Of a stretch of 64,000 nt of DNA, positions 60,317-64,000 are shown piece after piece. How positions within the stretch are numbered: the stretch's first letter is position 1; every line of letters starts with the position of its first letter. Position numbers and translations under genes: made by a program. The stretch comes from Brevibacillus brevis (GTDB lineage: Bacteria > Bacillota > Bacilli > Brevibacillales > Brevibacillaceae). The DNA lies in NCBI RefSeq assembly GCF_031583145.1, contig NZ_CP134050.1:3671501-3735500 (forward strand). The letters run 5' to 3'. The notes under the pieces are model-generated. The model was not told the origin of the DNA, did not search any database, and was given only the letters and a program-made list of their open reading frames with translations.

Positions 60317-60538
60317 TTAATACTTGCCGCCGTAACCAGAACCCGAAGAGGAACCGTGACCGTAACCGTAGCCGTGGCTTTCATACCCATAGCCGTCATG
60401 ATGGCCGTAACCGCCGTGGCTATGTTTGCACTCCGTTCTGTAAACAGGCTTGTAGTAGCAGTGTTTTTTGTAGTATTTCTTTTTGCAGCATTTCGTAACG
60501 TGGCATCTGCAACGAGATCTTCTGCATCCGCAACCCAT
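60317..60538 (-). CDS. Cys/His/Tyr/Gly-rich small protein, probably spore coat
   Basis: 73 residues from the ATG at 60538 behind GAGGGGGTGAGGTTA. The first half is Cys-, Lys- and Tyr-rich (GCGCRRSRCRCHVTKCCKKK, then YYKKHCYYKPVY) and the second half is Gly/His/Tyr-rich (SHGGYGHHDGYGYESHGYGY). This make-up resembles small cross-linked spore-coat proteins such as the CotC/CotU and Tyr-rich crust proteins, and the Cys-rich part could bind metal. No family match is claimed. Preceded by 222 bp without a gene. Confidence 0.7.
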   Translation of the reverse strand: MGCGCRRSRCRCHVTKCCKKKYYKKHCYYKPVYRTECKHSHGGYGHHDGYGYESHGYGYGHGSSSGSGYGGKY

Positions 60539-60760
60539 TAACCTCACCCCCTCTTGATCGGTACATCAACAAGGTATGTGGGTGACGGCGTATTGGCATG
60601 GACATCTGTCTAGATGATAGCGAAAATCAGCGAATGTCCCGACTGCTTGTGCAAGCCTATGCGACTGTCCCAAGCAGCGCGAAAGCATGACTTTGGCGTC
60701 TCGGCGGCATGGCCAGAAAAAACGAGGAGGAGGAAGGGATAAGGATTGATAAGAGCATAT

Positions 60761-61708
60761 TTACTGAGTGACGATCTTCCGAAGTTCATTGATTCCGTGA
60801 TGGTCCGGGATTTCTTGATATTCCTTGACCTTGGGAAGCGTAAGAAGATGCGGCCTGGTCATATAACCCGGCTTGGATATGTACACCACGTCGCAGCTGG
60901 CGATCAGCTCAAACACATCCGGATGGTTGGCTTCGATCGTGCGCAAATCGAGGTGGGTAATGCCTGCATTGTATAAATCGTTGATCATGCCCGCCGCCCC
61001 TCGGATGGTGGCGCAAATAAGACCGACCTTCGTATGGCGGGGATAAGCCTCCATCGCCGGGATGACCGTGGTTGGATCCGGGATGAAATCGAGACTGACG
61101 AGTGGGGGAGCCTCCCTGGGCAATGTTTGCTTCATCATGCGCAAATTGACGGATGGGTGTGTCACAATCGCTTTGTATTGATGGAGGAAGCTCGGATCTT
61201 GCTCGAGCCTTTCGATAAAGTCTTCAAAGGTGCGTCCCTCCACCATCGCACTCGGCAAGTGGTATTGGACAAGCCGCAGATATTCTGCCAGCTCCAGCTC
61301 CGTAAACCGGAGAAACAAGACCGGGAACTGGTTGATTTCCTGCATGACCGAAGAGAGGACGCGGGTGAATTCATCGATGGAATACCCCATCGCTTTTACT
61401 TTGTGCAAGGTCTCTTTCGCCAGCAAAGCCAGATGAGCCGGATTGCGAGTCAGCAGCGGATCGTTGACCACGTTGCTCACAATCGTGCCTCGGCCTTGGC
61501 GGGAATCGACCATCCCTTCCTGCTGGAGCCGCAAATATACGCTGCGTACGGTATTGTAATTGATTTTCAACTGGGCTGCCAATTCCCTCACCGTCGGAAG
61601 CTGCTCATTCGGCGGGAGCTCCCCGCTTCGGATCAAGGCGGCTATCTGCTGGTACAATTGTTCGTGGTACGAAACATTCGAGTCCTTTTGCAGGATGAGT
61701 TTTATCAT
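60761..61708 (-). CDS. GntR-family regulator with a large C-terminal domain
   Basis: 315 residues. Residues 1-75 are a GntR winged helix (YHEQLYQQIAALIRSGELPP, VRELAAQLKINYNTVRSVYL, EGMVDSRQGRGTIV), closest in layout to the YtrA/YhcF group. Residues 90-315 are not a standard GntR effector domain; they contain VVLICATIRGAAGM-like KVGLICATIRGAAGM and HLDLRTIEANHPD, an alpha/beta pattern that could resemble periplasmic-binding or response-type folds. No transporter is adjacent. It has a good promoter at 61740-61767. Confidence 0.82.
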   Translation of the reverse strand: MIKLILQKDSNVSYHEQLYQQIAALIRSGELPPNEQLPTVRELAAQLKINYNTVRSVYLRLQQEGMVDSRQGRGTIVSNVVNDPLLTRNPAHLALLAKETLHKVKAMGYSIDEFTRVLSSVMQEINQFPVLFLRFTELELAEYLRLVQYHLPSAMVEGRTFEDFIERLEQDPSFLHQYKAIVTHPSVNLRMMKQTLPREAPPLVSLDFIPDPTTVIPAMEAYPRHTKVGLICATIRGAAGMINDLYNAGITHLDLRTIEANHPDVFELIASCDVVYISKPGYMTRPHLLTLPKVKEYQEIPDHHGINELRKIVTQ

Positions 61709-61739
61709 GAATCCACCTCTCCTTCGCTTCTGAAATCAT

Positions 61740-61767
61740 CGTATATGAATTTTGAACAGAACGTCAA
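61740..61767 (-). promoter_or_regulatory. promoter of the GntR gene
   Basis: On the minus strand TTGACG (61762-61767), a 16-base spacer and TATACG (61740-61745), 32 bases upstream of the start. Confidence 0.6.
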
Positions 61768-61846
61768 TAGATGGGGCAGCATGAAGGCGATTGCGGCGGA
61801 AATACTAATCGTGTCCACATAACCAGCCACGAAAGAAGGTGACCTG

Positions 61847-62017
61847 ATGGGAGAACACAGCCGTTTTCGTGAAGGTGAAAATTCACCCAAAAACGCTGTT
61901 TACATGGAAATCGGAGAATCAGGAGCAAGCGTACAGGATCCGATGATTATCGAGTTGAGCCGTGGAGAGAAGTTCCCCGCCACGCGCAACAAAAACCGGG
62001 TATGGACGCAAAAATGA
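61847..62017 (+). CDS. yjzC: YjzC-family small protein
   Basis: 56 residues from the ATG at 61847 behind GAAGGTGACCTG. The sequence MGEHSRFREGENSPKNAVYM, EIGESGASVQDP and GEKFPATRNKNRVWTQK matches the YjzC pattern (RFxxGExAPNxGxYxEIG...FP...N..W). YjzC-like proteins are short and soluble; their function is unknown. A good terminator follows. Confidence 0.82.
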   Translation: MGEHSRFREGENSPKNAVYMEIGESGASVQDPMIIELSRGEKFPATRNKNRVWTQK

Positions 62018-62032
62018 CTGGTTGAAAAGAAA

Positions 62033-62070
62033 AAGAACCAACCCTTCACTTTGGAGTGGTTGGTTCTTCT
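62033..62070. terminator. bidirectional terminator between yjzC and the acidic protein gene
   Basis: The stem AGAACCAACC / GGTTGGTTCT is flanked by T-runs on both strands, with the stronger one on the minus strand. Confidence 0.85.
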
Positions 62071-62077
62071 TATCCCG

Positions 62078-62326
62078 CTACTGCTCGTCGTCCTCTTCGC
62101 TTTCTTCTTCTTCGTCCTCGTCGTCACCGCTTACGTAAATGATCGAGACCCCCAGGCTCTCCAGGAGCTTCAGGACTTCCCTGTTCAGCTCCTCGTCCAT
62201 GAGCAAGCCCAAGCTTTCCACGAGCTCCAGCTCTTCCAGTTCGCCTGCTTTTGCATCATCGATCAACTCTATCACGTCTGTCATTTTCTTTTTTTCCAAG
62301 ACGGCCAGCAATTCTTCCGTGGTCAT
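62078..62326 (-). CDS. acidic small protein resembling sigma-70 region 1.1
   Basis: 82 residues. The ATG is about ten bases past CGAGGTGC. A helical first part (TEELLAVLEKKKMTDVIELI, DDAKAGELEELELVESLG) is followed by NREVLKLLESLGVSIIYVSG and an unbroken Asp/Glu tail of 17 residues. The LLESLGVSII-then-acidic order closely matches the end of region 1.1 in primary sigma factors, where a helix pair is followed by E-L-G-I/V-E-(L/V)-I and an acidic linker. No region 2-4 follows. A stand-alone region-1.1 mimic is a hypothesis; other small acidic folds are possible. Confidence 0.65.
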   Translation of the reverse strand: MTTEELLAVLEKKKMTDVIELIDDAKAGELEELELVESLGLLMDEELNREVLKLLESLGVSIIYVSGDDEDEEEESEEDDEQ

Positions 62327-62415
62327 GAAATGTTCGCACCTCGTTTTCTACACGCTTTCCTTTATAATAGTATATATCCTGTCAATTGAAAACCAAGCAG
62401 CGAGGTGTTTTGCCC

Positions 62416-62949
62416 ATGTACCCGCAGCCATATCTGGACTATCTGGTTCAGTTTCATGTCGATCGAGACTATTTTGAATGCCACGAAATTTTGGAAGAGT
62501 ACTGGAAGAGCTTCCCTGCCAACGAACGTAAAGCAGTATGGGTGGGCCTCATCCAGATTGCGGTCGCCTTGTACCATCAACGCCGCGGCAATCAGAACGG
62601 CGCACTTAAAATGCTGGCGAGCGCCATCCGGATCGTCAAGCAGCATCCGGACGACATCCAGCGATTAGGGATGGACGACAATGCCTTGACGAGCTTGTTG
62701 GAGGCCCGACTGAAAGAGGTAAAGGACGGAGAAGCCTACCGTAGCCTAGACCTGCCAATCAAAGATGAAGGTTTGCGCCGACAGTACGAGGATGCCTGCG
62801 CAGCCCGAAAGGCCCCCGCCTCCCGCGAGAGCGACCTCAGCGATTCCTACTTGCTCAACAAGCATACCCTTCGCGACCGCAGCGAAGTGCATGCCGAGCG
62901 CCAGCGCCAGCTCCAGCTCCGCGAACAAAGACGAAGCGGGAAGGCGTGA
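62416..62949 (+). CDS. DUF309 (YpuF-like) protein
   Basis: 177 residues from the ATG at 62416, behind GCGAGGTGTTTTGCCC. The DUF309 signature HxxxExxW is present as FECHEILEEYWKSFPANERK near 19-38, followed by VWVGLIQIAVALYHQRRGNQ and GALKMLASAI. The family folds as a small helical bundle with a conserved metal-like site of unknown use. The last 60 residues are charged and extend beyond the core. It is divergent from the acidic protein gene and convergent with the KptA-like gene. Confidence 0.87.
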   Translation: MYPQPYLDYLVQFHVDRDYFECHEILEEYWKSFPANERKAVWVGLIQIAVALYHQRRGNQNGALKMLASAIRIVKQHPDDIQRLGMDDNALTSLLEARLKEVKDGEAYRSLDLPIKDEGLRRQYEDACAARKAPASRESDLSDSYLLNKHTLRDRSEVHAERQRQLQLREQRRSGKA

Positions 62950-62955
62950 GGAGCG

Positions 62956-63519
62956 TCACAGCGGCTCCAGACAATCAGCTGTAACCGCACTGCAAAAATA
63001 ATACGGGTCGGATGTGGAAGGGGAGGAAGCCAGCCGGAAAAAGGGGGTGCCTGCCGCATGGGCCTCCCTGGCTTTCACCAGGAGGATCTCCAGCGTACCT
63101 GCAGGCAGACCGATGGCCTCCACCCGATCCGCAAGCTGGACGTATTCGCTGGCAATCGGCAGCAGACCAGCTGCGAAGGCCTGCCGCACGAGCTTTTTGT
63201 GCGTCCCGTAGTATAAAAATTCCGGAGGCTCTGCTTCCGCCAGCCTGCCCTTGCTCACAACCGGCATGAACCCGTGCGTCGCGCGAATCAAATCCCCCTG
63301 ATCCCATTCAAACAGCCGGCCCGGATCGTTCTCCACGACCTCCCGCAAATCAGAGCGAGTCACGTAGGCGCATCCTTTCAATGTCCGTATATATGCGAGC
63401 AGCGGCTCTACAGGTGTGTAGCCGTATGTATCGTAATAGAGCTGGACGTACTCGCTGTTCTGTCTCAAAATGCTGAGCAGTCGCTTGCGCAGTCTTGTTG
63501 TTTCATGGCTTGCCTGCAT
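62956..63519 (-). CDS. divergent RNA 2'-phosphotransferase (Tpt1/KptA)-like protein
   Basis: 187 residues with the KptA layout: a winged-helix-like N-terminal domain (RLRKRLLSILRQNSEYVQLY, TPVEPLLAYIR), then the ADP-ribosyltransferase-like domain LFEWDQGDLIRATHGFMPVV, EPPEFLYYGTHKKLVRQAFA. KptA removes a 2'-phosphate from RNA using NAD. Typical enzymes have LRHxP and IRAxQGHS and a later HVHLS; here these read LRQNS, IRATHGF and YVQLA, so at least two catalytic-site positions appear changed. It may have altered chemistry or be a binder. The ATG follows AGGGGGAAGGCAGGAT. Family assignment is moderate. Confidence 0.7.
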   Translation of the reverse strand: MQASHETTRLRKRLLSILRQNSEYVQLYYDTYGYTPVEPLLAYIRTLKGCAYVTRSDLREVVENDPGRLFEWDQGDLIRATHGFMPVVSKGRLAEAEPPEFLYYGTHKKLVRQAFAAGLLPIASEYVQLADRVEAIGLPAGTLEILLVKAREAHAAGTPFFRLASSPSTSDPYYFCSAVTADCLEPL

Positions 63520-63540
63520 ATCCTGCCTTCCCCCTATCCT

Positions 63541-64000
63541 TTAAAAGATCCACCAGATGACCGGAAGCACCAGTCCCAGATCGGCCAGCAAATGGCTGAA
63601 CCACGTAGAGTACACAGAGGGGTACCTCGCCTTCATCCACCCCCACACATTTCCCACGACAAACACGAGCAGCGTGATCAAGCATCCCCATTTGAACCCG
63701 AAGAGCACGCTCGATACGATAAGGTGGTACAGCGAATAAAAAAAGCTCGAAAGCAGCACTGCGTGCGATCGTACCAGCACCGACACGAACCGCTCCAGGA
63801 CAAAGCCGCGCCAGAACATCTCTTCCAGCAGCGAATTGACGATCACCAGGTACAGAGAAAACCACCAAATCCACCGCCTGCTGAGCTCCCATCTCTCCAG
63901 AGTCTGCCTGATTTGCTCGGGCCTCCCGTCGCTTTGCAGCAGCAGCCAGATACCCGCGATTGCGGCAGCCATCAGCAGGATGCCCAGCCCCAAGCCGAAG
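63541..64000 (-). CDS. CPBP-family intramembrane protease, C-terminal part (runs off the right edge)
   Basis: At least 152 residues; the frame stays open to base 64000, so the N-terminus is outside. The catalytic EExxxR motif is NSLLEEMFWRGFVLERF, with a following SSFFYSLYHLIV His and a late STWFSHLLADLGLVLPV His, matching the CAAX-protease/bacteriocin-processing (Abi) fold. Several membrane helices are visible. It is 21 bases upstream of the KptA-like gene on the same strand, so they may be cotranscribed. Confidence 0.82.
   Translation of the reverse strand, partial: FGLGLGILLMAAAIAGIWLLLQSDGRPEQIRQTLERWELSRRWIWWFSLYLVIVNSLLEEMFWRGFVLERFVSVLVRSHAVLLSSFFYSLYHLIVSSVLFGFKWGCLITLLVFVVGNVWGWMKARYPSVYSTWFSHLLADLGLVLPVIWWIF

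Noticed and set aside
1..64000. CRISPR arrays, tRNA or rRNA genes, transposases, prophage
   Set aside because: No regularly spaced repeats, no cloverleaf or rRNA sequence, and no transposase, integrase or phage structural protein in any frame.

Overview
The window looks like chromosome from a spore-forming, low-G+C-lineage but fairly GC-rich Firmicute of the Brevibacillus/Paenibacillaceae type. This is inferred from gene content and order, not from a database search. Sporulation genes are present (spoVM, a cotJ cluster, pdaA, a NucB-type nuclease, a Cys/His/Tyr-rich coat-like protein). TTG and GTG starts behind strong AGGAGG sites are common. The 27-57 kb part follows the Bacillus subtilis ylo/rpe/spoVM/recG order.

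Left part (1-27 kb): mostly accessory and physiological genes in short units. They are a partial SWIM zinc-finger protein, pdaA, aspA, a Gmad2-type lipoprotein, an EIIC-like permease with an unrecognised N-terminal domain, a 45-residue zinc-ribbon-like protein, YwaF, a LysR regulator divergent from an EamA transporter, GrpB, a rifampicin phosphotransferase-like enzyme, a YtcJ amidohydrolase, an MFS protein, a NucB-type nuclease, TetR, a MarR plus DHA2 efflux pair, a second-type Lgt, a rearranged cotJB-cotJC-cotJA operon, and a tightly coupled Y-family polymerase / unknown / YolD cassette behind two LexA-like boxes.

Central housekeeping block (27-56 kb, almost all on the minus strand). Reading from its 5' end: yicC, remA, gmk, rpoZ, (terminator), coaBC, priA, def, fmt, rsmB, rlmN, prpC, prkC, rsgA, rpe. 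Then comes an interruption with an RDD protein, an M20 peptidase, an amino-acid ABC transporter and thiT. The block resumes with a small membrane protein and spoVM, rpmB (plus strand), yloU, fakA, a DegV/FakB protein, sdaAB, sdaAA and recG. It joins RNA polymerase omega, nucleotide and CoA synthesis, replication restart, translation initiation and maturation, rRNA methylation, the Ser/Thr kinase-phosphatase pair with RsgA, fatty-acid kinase and serine deamination. rqcH (ribosome quality control) diverges from yicC.

Right part (56-64 kb): a DUF2512 membrane protein, a Gln/Gly-rich protein, a candidate stand-alone structured RNA with its own promoter and terminator, an enoyl-CoA hydratase plus CaiB-type CoA-transferase pair, a DUF4870 protein, a coat-like protein, a GntR regulator, YjzC, a small acidic protein resembling sigma-70 region 1.1, a DUF309 protein, a divergent Tpt1/KptA-like protein that lacks expected catalytic residues, and a partial CPBP protease.

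Four copies of an intergenic repeat of about 85 bp lie in the same orientation at about 27.15, 31.07, 40.15 and 57.37 kb, each beside a terminator. This repeat family, the candidate RNA, the divergent KptA-like protein, the stand-alone region-1.1-like protein and the SOS-type polymerase cassette are the most interesting observations. No tRNA, rRNA, CRISPR array, transposase or prophage was seen.
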